Shown one piece after another: positions 53,194 through 60,735 of a stretch of DNA of 64,000 nucleotides; the first letter of the stretch is position 1, and each line of letters starts with the position of its first letter. The stretch comes from Paracoccaceae bacterium (lineage in GTDB: Bacteria; Pseudomonadota; Alphaproteobacteria; Rhodobacterales; Rhodobacteraceae), in assembly GCA_017854585.1 (NCBI GenBank), contig JAFMHK010000007.1, positions 58,200 through 122,199 of the forward strand, read 5' to 3'. The position numbers were made by a program, and so were the translations under genes. Under the pieces are notes generated by a model, which worked only from the letters and a program-made list of their open reading frames with translations, had not been told where the DNA came from and ran no database searches.

Positions 53194-54801
53194 ATGTATG
53201 GTATGGCGCAAGAAAATGGCCGGACAGGGGGCAGGGACGTGACGGATCACATCTTTATCGGAGGGGGCGGACCCGACTATGCGGCGCCGCAGGCGCTGTT
53301 GCTGAAATACGGAAACCGCCACGGCCTGATCGCGGGGGCGACGGGCACGGGCAAGACCGTGACACTGCAAATCCTTGCCGAAAGCTTCTCCGCGCAGGGG
53401 GTTCCGGTGTTCTTGTCGGACGTAAAGGGCGATCTGTCCGGTCTGGGTGCGGCGGGCAGTGCCGATTTCAAGCTGCATGGGGCGTTCACATCGCGGGCGG
53501 AAACCATTGGCTTCACTGACTATGCCTATCGCGCCTTTCCCGTGATCTATTGGGATGTTTTCGGCCAAGCGGGGCATCCCGTGCGGACCACTGTATCGGA
53601 AATGGGCCCCCTTTTGCTCAGCCGCCTGATGGAACTGTCCGAAGCGCAGGAGGGGGTGATGAACATCGCCTTCCGCGTGGCCGATGAACAGGGGCTGGCG
53701 TTGCTGGACCTGAAGGATCTGCAGTCGCTTCTGGTGTGGGTGGGTGAAAACCGGGCCGATCTGTCGCTGCGGTATGGCAATGTGGCGCCCGCGTCGATCG
53801 GGGCGATCCAGCGGCGCTTGCTGGTGCTGGAGGGGCAGGGCGGCGACCGTTTCTTTGGCGAACCGGCGCTGGAATTGTCTGATCTGATGCTGATGGATGA
53901 CAACGGTTATGGCCGTATCAACATCCTTGCGGCGGACAAGCTGATGAACAGTCCGCGGCTTTACGCAACCTTTCTTTTGTGGCTGCTGTCGGAGCTGTTC
54001 GAGACGCTGCCCGAGGTCGGCGACCCGGACAAGCCAAAGCTGGTGTTCTTCTTTGACGAGGCGCACCTGCTGTTCGACGATGCCCCCAAGGCGTTGGTCG
54101 ACAAGGTCGAGCAGGTCGCGCGGTTGATCCGCTCAAAGGGCGTGGGGGTCTATTTCATCACCCAAAACCCGGCGGATGTTCCCGAGGATATCTTGGGTCA
54201 GTTGGGCAACCGCGTGCAGCATGCGCTGCGTGCCTTTACCGCCAAGGACCAGCAGGCATTGCGCCGGGCCGCGCAGAATTATCGCCAGAACCCGGACTTC
54301 GATACCGAGGATGCGATCCGCGAGGTTGGCACCGGTGAAGCGGTCACGTCGATGTTGGAGGCCAAGGGCATTCCCGGTATCGTGCAACGCACGTTGATCC
54401 GCCCGCCGTCGTCGCAGTTAGGGCCTGTGGCGGACGCGACGCGCCAAGCGCTGATGGGAACGTCGCCCGTTGCCGGAAAATACGATACGACCGTGGATCG
54501 CCAGTCGGCGTTCGAAGTTCTGAGCCACCGCGCCCGCGAGGCGGCCGAGGCGGCCGAAAAGGTTGCGGCCCGGGAGGCGGAGACGGACAGTGCAGCGGAG
54601 CGGGAGTTTACTGCCGCGCGCCGCTATTCGGGTGATCGCGTGGGGCAATCAAGCGCGAAATCCGCCACGACATCGCAGCGCGCCTCCCGGTCCGATAGCG
54701 TGGGGACGGCATTCGCGAAGAGCTTTGCGCGGCAGCTGGGCACTCAATCCGGGCGCGCGATCGTGCGGGGCGTCTTGGGCGGACTGTTTCGGGGGCGGTA
54801 A
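53194..54801 (+). CDS. HerA-like ATPase (DUF853, YjgR family)
   Basis: This 535-residue RecA-fold ATPase matches E. coli YjgR. Walker A is GATGTGKT (about residues 49-56), Walker B is FFFDEAHLLFDD, and ADVKGDLSG-like residues (here SDVKGDLSGLG) follow the P-loop. The C-terminal part (REVGTGEAVTSMLEAKGIPGIVQRTLIRPPSSQLGP) is conserved, after which an Ala/Glu- and Ser-rich linker leads to FVRGVLGGLFRGR-like residues. The family has no settled role; HerA-like proteins act in DNA processing. The start may be the GTG at 53239, nearer the conserved region. Confidence 0.88.
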   Translation: MYGMAQENGRTGGRDVTDHIFIGGGGPDYAAPQALLLKYGNRHGLIAGATGTGKTVTLQILAESFSAQGVPVFLSDVKGDLSGLGAAGSADFKLHGAFTSRAETIGFTDYAYRAFPVIYWDVFGQAGHPVRTTVSEMGPLLLSRLMELSEAQEGVMNIAFRVADEQGLALLDLKDLQSLLVWVGENRADLSLRYGNVAPASIGAIQRRLLVLEGQGGDRFFGEPALELSDLMLMDDNGYGRINILAADKLMNSPRLYATFLLWLLSELFETLPEVGDPDKPKLVFFFDEAHLLFDDAPKALVDKVEQVARLIRSKGVGVYFITQNPADVPEDILGQLGNRVQHALRAFTAKDQQALRRAAQNYRQNPDFDTEDAIREVGTGEAVTSMLEAKGIPGIVQRTLIRPPSSQLGPVADATRQALMGTSPVAGKYDTTVDRQSAFEVLSHRAREAAEAAEKVAAREAETDSAAEREFTAARRYSGDRVGQSSAKSATTSQRASRSDSVGTAFAKSFARQLGTQSGRAIVRGVLGGLFRGR

Positions 54802-54834
54802 GCCTGCCCCGGACCGATGGCGTCCCCGGCTTCT

Positions 54835-54905
54835 GGCGGAGCGAGGGGGCTGTCGGCCCCCTCGCGCTCCACCGAGAGGACTTGAACCAAGAAAAAGCCG
54901 GAACA
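54835..54905. repeat. Dispersed intergenic hairpin repeat, copy 3 (diverged)
   Basis: The stem GCGAGGGGGC (54841-54850) / GCCCCCTCGC (54856-54865) with loop TGTCG matches copy 2 exactly in its arms. It is followed by GCTCCACCGAGAGGACTTGA and CCAAGAAAAAG, a degenerate form of the CCCCCGGAGTTTTT / CCAAGATGAAG tail. Confidence 0.65.
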
Positions 54906-55030
54906 GATAGGTTGCGGGACATCGCGATTTCCGTATGTCTCGTAACCTGTTTTTCGCAGGCCCCGCCTGCGCCCCTGACCGTCGGGGTCCGCGCGCTGAT
55001 TTCGGACCGACACGATCACGAAGGATGACC

Positions 55031-56449
55031 ATGACGACTGCTCCCATCATCTATTGGACGCGCCGCGATTTTCGCTTGGGCGACAACCCCGCGCTTGTTG
55101 CAGCCTGCGCTGCCGGTGCGCCCGTGATCCCGGTGTTCATTCTGGATGAGGCGGTCGAAGGCCATGGCGCGGCGCCGAAATGGCGGTTGGGTCTGGGTGC
55201 GGAGGCGTTTGGCGCGGCGTTGGCGGCTGCGGGAAGCCGGTTGATCTATCGCAGGGGCAATGCGCTTGAGGTGCTGCGCGCGTTGGTGCGGGAAACCGGC
55301 GCGGCGGCGGTGCATTGGACGCGGCTTTACGATCCTGACAGCCGCAAACGGGACGAGGCGGTGAAATCGGGGCTGAAGGCGGACGGCGTCAATGCGGTCA
55401 GCCACGCGGGCCACGTGTTGTTCGAACCGTGGACGGTGGAGACGCAGACCGGCAGCTATTACAAGGTCTATACGCCGTTCTGGAAGACGGTGCGCGATCG
55501 CGGGCAGGCCGAGGCATTGGCACGACCGCGGATTGCGGCGCCGGATCAATGGCCCGACAGCGACAGCGTCGCGGATTGGAAAATGGGGGCCGCGATGGAC
55601 CGGGGCGCCGAGGTTGTGCGCCCGTATCTGAATATCGGCGAGGACGCGGCGCGGGTGCGGTTGGAAAATTTCATCTCTGCCGGGATCGACGGGTATCGCG
55701 ATGCGCGCGATGACCTTGCGGTGAATGGCACCTCGCTTTTGTCGGAAAACCTGACTTATGGAGAGATCAGCGCGCGAACTTGCTGGCATGCCGGCGCGCG
55801 CGCGATGGCGGACGGAAAACCGGGCGCCGAGACGTTTCTCAAGGAGTTGGTCTGGCGCGATTTCGCCTATCATCTGGTGCATCACACACCACGCATCACC
55901 AGCGGCAACTGGCGGCCTGAGTGGGATGCCTTTGCGTGGAAAACAGATACCGGACTGCCAGAGGTGCGGGATTGGACGCGCGGGCGCACGGGCATGGCCG
56001 TGGTCGATGCCGCGATGCGGGAAATGTATGTGACGGGACGGATGCACAACCGTGCGCGGATGTTGGTGGCCAGCTATCTGACCAAGCATCTGATGATCCA
56101 TTGGAAGATCGGGTTGGATTGGTTCGCGGATTGCCTTGTCGATTGGGATCCGGCCAGCAACGCGATGGGCTGGCAGTGGTCGGCGGGATCGGGACCCGAT
56201 GCAACGCCATATTTTCGGGTATTCAACCCCGAAACGCAGGCCGAAAAATTTGACAGGCAGGGGCGTTACCGTATGCGCTGGTTGGCCGAGATCAGCAGCA
56301 AACCGCTTGAAACGGCGACGCGCTATTTTGATGCGATCCCGCGCGGGTGGGAGATGGGACCGCATGATGCCTATCGCGCAACGCCGATCGTGTCGGCGTC
56401 CGAGGGGCGTCGAAGGGCGCTGGAGGCCTATGGGAACCGTGGGTTCTGA
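55031..56449 (+). CDS. Deoxyribodipyrimidine photolyase (class I)
   Basis: This enzyme repairs UV-induced cyclobutane dimers with blue light. The 472-residue protein has the N-terminal antenna domain (IIYWTRRDFRLGDNPALVAAC) and FAD domain marks: WHAGARAMADGKPGAETFLKELVWRDFAYHLVHHTPRI, then WDPASNAMGWQWSAGSGPDATPYFRVFNPETQAEKFD. The ATG at 55031 has AAGG six bases upstream; the ATG two codons earlier abuts that site. It lies before the Cfa-like gene. In R. sphaeroides phrA and cfaA are neighbours and both belong to the sigma-E singlet-oxygen response (from memory). Confidence 0.93.
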   Translation: MTTAPIIYWTRRDFRLGDNPALVAACAAGAPVIPVFILDEAVEGHGAAPKWRLGLGAEAFGAALAAAGSRLIYRRGNALEVLRALVRETGAAAVHWTRLYDPDSRKRDEAVKSGLKADGVNAVSHAGHVLFEPWTVETQTGSYYKVYTPFWKTVRDRGQAEALARPRIAAPDQWPDSDSVADWKMGAAMDRGAEVVRPYLNIGEDAARVRLENFISAGIDGYRDARDDLAVNGTSLLSENLTYGEISARTCWHAGARAMADGKPGAETFLKELVWRDFAYHLVHHTPRITSGNWRPEWDAFAWKTDTGLPEVRDWTRGRTGMAVVDAAMREMYVTGRMHNRARMLVASYLTKHLMIHWKIGLDWFADCLVDWDPASNAMGWQWSAGSGPDATPYFRVFNPETQAEKFDRQGRYRMRWLAEISSKPLETATRYFDAIPRGWEMGPHDAYRATPIVSASEGRRRALEAYGNRGF

Positions 56450-56842
56450 GTGGTTACCGCAACGCGTGTCGGTGCGGATGGGATCGTCGCGGCCGCGCCC
56501 TGCATGGCGTTGGGGCGGAAGCACCTGCCCCGGCAAGGGCGTGATCTGATACGGGGCGAGGGCGGCGGCGGGCGCCAGCACAACAGCGGATTTCAGACAG
56601 GTCTTTCAGGATATGGCCATGACGACGCGGGCCAATTATGGAAACTTCCTATCACCTCTTTGACAGTTGGTCGTGACTTGGCGCGCGATCGCACCATTTC
56701 CTGAAGCCACGGGGGACGTGGTGCGGCCATGTGACAATCGGCGCGGTGCGGGCGGGATCCCGAAAGCGGCGGCGAAACGCATAAAATTCTATGCGGTTGC
56801 AACGGGTTGCGATAAACAGGCGAGAAGAATTTCGGGGATACG
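56450..56842. other. Intergenic region between photolyase and Cfa-like gene
   Basis: This 393-bp gap has no convincing coding frame. It includes a perfect TTGACA (56660-56665) without a good -10, and a small hairpin CCACG-GGGGA-CGTGG. I could not find a clear sigma-E type promoter. A fair ribosome site (CGGGGATACG) precedes the Cfa-like start. Confidence 0.6.
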
Positions 56843-58057
56843 ATGACAGTAAAGACAACGATCAACGGCGAAACAGGGCTACCACGCTATTTCGGGGCGG
56901 TTCTGGAGACCGCGCAAAAGCTTCAAAACGGACGGTTGGACCTCGTGTTGCCCGATGGGCGGGTGTTTCGGGCCGAAGGTCCCGGGGCAGGGCCGGTTGC
57001 CGAACTGCACATCCACAACCCTGACATTTTCGGCCGCCTGATCCGCGAGGGCGATCTTGGGTTTTCCGAGGCCTATGTGGATGGCTGGTGGTCGACGCCC
57101 GATCTGCAGGCATTCATGGACCTTGTTCATGCGGACAACGACGTGCTTTTTGACGGCTTCATGGGCATGGCCGTGGTGCGGGCGTTCGAGCGGTTCCGGT
57201 TCTGGCTGAATGGGAACTCGAAGCGGCAGGCGCGCAAGAACATTGCCCACCACTATGATCTGGGCAATGCCTTTTATGATCTGTGGCTGGACGAGACGAT
57301 GACCTATTCCAGCGCGCTTTTTGCAACCGGGCAAGAAAGCACCGAGGCGGCGCAGATCGCGAAATATGCGTTGCTGGTGGACCAGATGGGCGCGCAACCG
57401 GGCGATCATGTGCTGGAAATCGGCTGCGGCTGGGGCGGGTTCGCCGAATATGCCGCCAAGGAACGGGGTCTGAAGGTAACCGGACTGACGATTTCGCAGG
57501 CTCAGCACGATTATGCGGTGGCCCGGATTGCCAAGGCCGGCTTGTCGGACATGGTTGAGATCAAGATGCAGGATTATCGCGATGAACGCGGCGTCTACGA
57601 TGGAATTGCCAGCATCGAGATGTTCGAGGCGGTTGGCGAGAAATATTGGCCGGTTTATTTCAATACGTTGCGTGATCGCCTGAAGCCGGGAAAGAACGCC
57701 ACGCTCCAAATCATCACCGTGCAGGATAAGCGGTGGGAGATTTATCGTAAAGGCGTTGATTTCATACAGAAATACATCTTCCCCGGTGGCATGCTGCCGT
57801 CGCCCACGGCGTTGCGGGCCGAAGTGATGAAAGCCGGGCTTCAGGTGAAGGGGTCGGTGGAGTTTGGCGAAAGCTATAGCCAGACGCTGCGGCGGTGGTA
57901 CGATACGTTCAATGCAAAATGGCCGGAGGTGCAGGCCTTGGGATTTGATGAACGGTTTCGGTTGATGTGGAATTTCTATCTGACGTCGTGTGCGGCGACA
58001 TTCCATTTCGGCAATTGCGACGTCACGCAAATTACAGTGACGCGGCCCCCCGCATGA
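56843..58057 (+). CDS. Cfa-family SAM-dependent fatty-acid methyltransferase, probably not a cyclopropane synthase
   Basis: This 404-residue protein has the Cfa layout: an N-terminal lipid-binding domain, LEIGCGWGGFAEYAAKERGLKVTGLTISQAQHDYA for SAM, and IQKYIFPGGMLPS. Compared with E. coli Cfa, the bicarbonate-ligand Cys139 (YSCAYW) is Ser157 (YSSALF) and His266 (LLHTIG) is Ile291 (LQIITV); Glu239 is kept as Glu262 (IEMFEAVG). Without these ligands cyclopropane formation is doubtful. Methylation of an unsaturated chain, as in furan fatty acid synthesis, fits better. It follows the photolyase gene and precedes trgA. Confidence 0.9.
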   Translation: MTVKTTINGETGLPRYFGAVLETAQKLQNGRLDLVLPDGRVFRAEGPGAGPVAELHIHNPDIFGRLIREGDLGFSEAYVDGWWSTPDLQAFMDLVHADNDVLFDGFMGMAVVRAFERFRFWLNGNSKRQARKNIAHHYDLGNAFYDLWLDETMTYSSALFATGQESTEAAQIAKYALLVDQMGAQPGDHVLEIGCGWGGFAEYAAKERGLKVTGLTISQAQHDYAVARIAKAGLSDMVEIKMQDYRDERGVYDGIASIEMFEAVGEKYWPVYFNTLRDRLKPGKNATLQIITVQDKRWEIYRKGVDFIQKYIFPGGMLPSPTALRAEVMKAGLQVKGSVEFGESYSQTLRRWYDTFNAKWPEVQALGFDERFRLMWNFYLTSCAATFHFGNCDVTQITVTRPPA

Positions 58058-58070
58058 GGAGGTACCGCCC

Positions 58071-58514
58071 ATGATGCCAACCGCAGCCAAGCTGGTGGGT
58101 GCCGTCTTGTTCTTTGGGGTGGGGTGGGTTGCCGGACTTGCGGTTGTCGACACCCTGCCCGAGGGGCAATTGGCGACCTATTTCCCCTTGGTCATCGCGC
58201 TGATCGGTTTGACGCAGGGGTGGCTGGTCTCGGGCAATCTGGCCGGGCAGGGCACGGCGGCGGCCATCGGCAACGGGTTGCGCACGTCGGTGCAGATCGT
58301 GTTCTACGGGCTGACCTTGTTCGCCCTGCGCGAGATGTTCATGCGCTCGGCCAACCTGCGATATGATGACTTTGGGCAAGCCATCATTGCGGCGATGGAG
58401 CTGTGGATCGAATATTTCTATCAGATGGGCAACGTAACGATCTGGGGTATTCTTGTGATTGGTGGCATCGGTGCGGGGCTTTTGGTTGAGGCGGCGAGCC
58501 GCCGCTGGCGCTAG
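58071..58514 (+). CDS. trgA: TrgA-family membrane protein (tellurite resistance)
   Basis: This 147-residue inner-membrane protein has about four hydrophobic helices. The start MMPTAAKLVGAVLFFGVGWVAG and the segments GQGTAAAIGNGLRTSVQIVFYGL and GILVIGGIGAGLLVEAASRRWR match TrgA of R. sphaeroides, whose loss lowers tellurite resistance together with trgB. The biochemical role is unknown. A strong GAGGAGGT site precedes the start; trgB begins two bases after the stop. Confidence 0.85.
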   Translation: MMPTAAKLVGAVLFFGVGWVAGLAVVDTLPEGQLATYFPLVIALIGLTQGWLVSGNLAGQGTAAAIGNGLRTSVQIVFYGLTLFALREMFMRSANLRYDDFGQAIIAAMELWIEYFYQMGNVTIWGILVIGGIGAGLLVEAASRRWR

Positions 58515-58516
58515 CG

Positions 58517-59641
58517 GTGCCTAAGGCGCGTCTTTTTTTGTTCGGCACGCTTTGCCATTTGCCGCTGTTGCGGGTGGTGCTGGGGCGTGAGGCAAAGTTG
58601 ATGCCAGCCGTGATGCACCATCACGATGTGCGATGGGTTGCGGGCGCATCCTACCCGATGTTGTGTGATGGGCCGGTGGCGCATGGCGGCATGCTGGACG
58701 TTGATGAGATGGAATTGGCGCGGCTGGATTTCTACGAGCTTTGTTTCGGGTATGAGCGTGTCGCGGCAGAGATTTCGGTGGATGGCACGCCCTGCGCCGC
58801 GGATGTCTATCGCCCTGCAGTGGTGCCGGGTGCGCCCGGTCCCGCGTGGTCGTTGGCGGATTGGGCCGAGACATGGGGCGAGATCAGCACACTGGCCGCA
58901 GCAGAAGTCATGCGCCAGATGGGGCAGGCCGCGCCAGCTGAGATCGGGCAGCGCTTCGGGATGATCCGGGCGCGCGCGCAATCCTACCTCAGGGCGCAGC
59001 GCTGGCAGCGGCCACGCGCGGTTGGCCGTGGCGGGCGCGGCGACATGATCGTGGTCGAGGCATTGCACCACCCCTATCACGGATTTTTCACGCTGGAGGA
59101 GATGCGGGCGCGCTTTCCGCGTTTTGATGGCACGTTGTCCAAGCCTGCAGAGCGCGGGATTTTTCGCGCCGCCGATGCGGTCACCGTGCTGCCGTATGAT
59201 CCCGTGCGTGACCGGGTGTTGATTGTGGAGCAGGTGCGGTTCGGTGCGTTCGGGCATGGCGACCCGGACCCATGGTTATTGGAGCCCGTCGCGGGCATCG
59301 TGGATGCAGGCGAGACCGAGGAGGCCACGGCCATCCGCGAGGCCGAGGAGGAGGCCGGTGTTCACATCACCGATTTGCACCTGATCGGCCGCTACTATCC
59401 CAGCCCGGGCGGGATTGCTCAGGTTCTGATCTCGTACATCGGGATTGCGGATTTGCCCGATGATCTGCCCGGACCGGGTGGCTTGGAAAGCGAGGGCGAA
59501 GATATCCTGAGCCATCTTGTTCCATTTGACGATGCCATCGCGCTGATCGCGACGGGAGAGGCTGCAGTTGGCCCGCTGCTGGTGTCATTGCAGTATCTGG
59601 CGCTGCATCGTGACAGGCTTCGGGCCCGAGGATCGGGTTGA
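58517..59641 (+). CDS. trgB: TrgB: gamma-glutamylcyclotransferase-like domain fused to a NUDIX hydrolase
   Basis: This 374-residue protein has an N-terminal domain like gamma-glutamylcyclotransferases (LFLFGTLCHLPLL; MLDVDEMELARLDFYELCFGY, about residues 1-110), a linker, and a C-terminal NUDIX domain with the box GIVDAGETEEATAIREAEEEAGV near residues 258-281, of the ADP-ribose pyrophosphatase kind. TrgB contributes to tellurite resistance in R. sphaeroides by an unknown mechanism. A GTG start two bases after trgA is used, so the pair is tightly coupled. cysK follows 62 bases later. Confidence 0.87.
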   Translation: MPKARLFLFGTLCHLPLLRVVLGREAKLMPAVMHHHDVRWVAGASYPMLCDGPVAHGGMLDVDEMELARLDFYELCFGYERVAAEISVDGTPCAADVYRPAVVPGAPGPAWSLADWAETWGEISTLAAAEVMRQMGQAAPAEIGQRFGMIRARAQSYLRAQRWQRPRAVGRGGRGDMIVVEALHHPYHGFFTLEEMRARFPRFDGTLSKPAERGIFRAADAVTVLPYDPVRDRVLIVEQVRFGAFGHGDPDPWLLEPVAGIVDAGETEEATAIREAEEEAGVHITDLHLIGRYYPSPGGIAQVLISYIGIADLPDDLPGPGGLESEGEDILSHLVPFDDAIALIATGEAAVGPLLVSLQYLALHRDRLRARGSG

Positions 59642-59703
59642 ATTTCCGCCCGCACGGGCCTATCCCTCGGGCAACGCAGCAAGAGCCATAAAGGGCGTGC
59701 CCC

Positions 59704-60735
59704 ATGACCATCCATTCCGATCTGTCCGCCGCCATTGGCAACACGCCCCTGATCCGCCTGAACGCCGTCAGCGATGCGACGGGCTGCGAAATTCTGGGCA
59801 AGGCCGAGTTCATGAACCCCGGGCAGTCGGTCAAGGACCGGGCCGCGCTCTATATTATTCGCGACGCTGTGGCCAAGGGTCAGCTGCGCCCCGGCGGCAC
59901 CATTGTCGAGGGAACGGCGGGTAATACCGGTATCGGGCTGGCGCTTGTCGGGTCCTCGCTGGGGTTCAAGACGGTCATCGTGATCCCCGAGACCCAGAGT
60001 CAGGAAAAGAAGGACATGCTGCGACTTGCCGGAGCCGAGTTGGTGCAGGTGCCCGCAGCCCCATACAAGAACCCCAACAATTACGTGCGGTATTCCGGCC
60101 GTCTGGCCGCCGCGCTTGCGGAAACGGAACCCAATGGCGCGATCTGGGCGAACCAGTTCGACAATGTCGCCAATCGGCAGGCCCATGTGGAAACGACCGG
60201 GCCCGAGATATGGGCGGACACCAAAGGCAAGGTCGACGCGTTCATCTGTGCCGTCGGGTCGGGTGGAACACTGGCCGGCGTGGCGCAGGTTCTGCAACCC
60301 AAAGGCGTCAAGATCGGGCTGGCCGATCCCGAGGGCGCCGCGCTTTACAGCTATTACACAACCGGTCAGTTCCTGTCGCCCGGCAGTTCGATTTCCGAGG
60401 GGATCGGGCAGGGGCGGATCACGGCAAATCTGGAGGGGTTCAGACCCGATCAGGCCTACCGTATCCCCGATGCTGAGGCGTTGCCGCTGGTCTTTGATCT
60501 TCTGTCCGACGAGGGTCTTTGCCTTGGCGGATCATCGGGCATCAACATTGCCGGCGCCGTGCGCATGGCTCGCGACCTTGGCCCCGGCCACACGATCGTG
60601 ACCATCTTGTGCGACTATGGCACGCGGTATCAGTCCAAGCTGTATAATCCGGAGTTCTTGCACGAAAAGGGTCTGCCTGTTCCGGAGTGGTTGGACCGTC
60701 CCGCGCGCGCTCTGCCCGAGGTCTTCGAGGCATGA
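59704..60735 (+). CDS. cysK: Cysteine synthase A
   Basis: CysK makes cysteine from O-acetylserine and sulfide with PLP. The 343-residue protein has MNPGQSVKDRAALYII with the PLP Lys, EGTAGNTGIGLALVGSSLGFKTVIV, AVGSGGTLAGVAQVL and the C-terminal GLCLGGSSGINIAGAVRMA. A trgAB-cysK group is known to contribute to tellurite resistance in R. sphaeroides, presumably through thiol supply. The stop overlaps the start of the MscS gene (ATGA). Confidence 0.95.
   Translation: MTIHSDLSAAIGNTPLIRLNAVSDATGCEILGKAEFMNPGQSVKDRAALYIIRDAVAKGQLRPGGTIVEGTAGNTGIGLALVGSSLGFKTVIVIPETQSQEKKDMLRLAGAELVQVPAAPYKNPNNYVRYSGRLAAALAETEPNGAIWANQFDNVANRQAHVETTGPEIWADTKGKVDAFICAVGSGGTLAGVAQVLQPKGVKIGLADPEGAALYSYYTTGQFLSPGSSISEGIGQGRITANLEGFRPDQAYRIPDAEALPLVFDLLSDEGLCLGGSSGINIAGAVRMARDLGPGHTIVTILCDYGTRYQSKLYNPEFLHEKGLPVPEWLDRPARALPEVFEA

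Noticed and set aside
56660..56665. TTGACA as the promoter of the Cfa-like gene
   Set aside because: No acceptable -10 is found at 16-18 bases, so I do not list it as a promoter.
56450..56865. Frames on both strands in the photolyase-Cfa gap
   Set aside because: No start context, no domain and biased composition.
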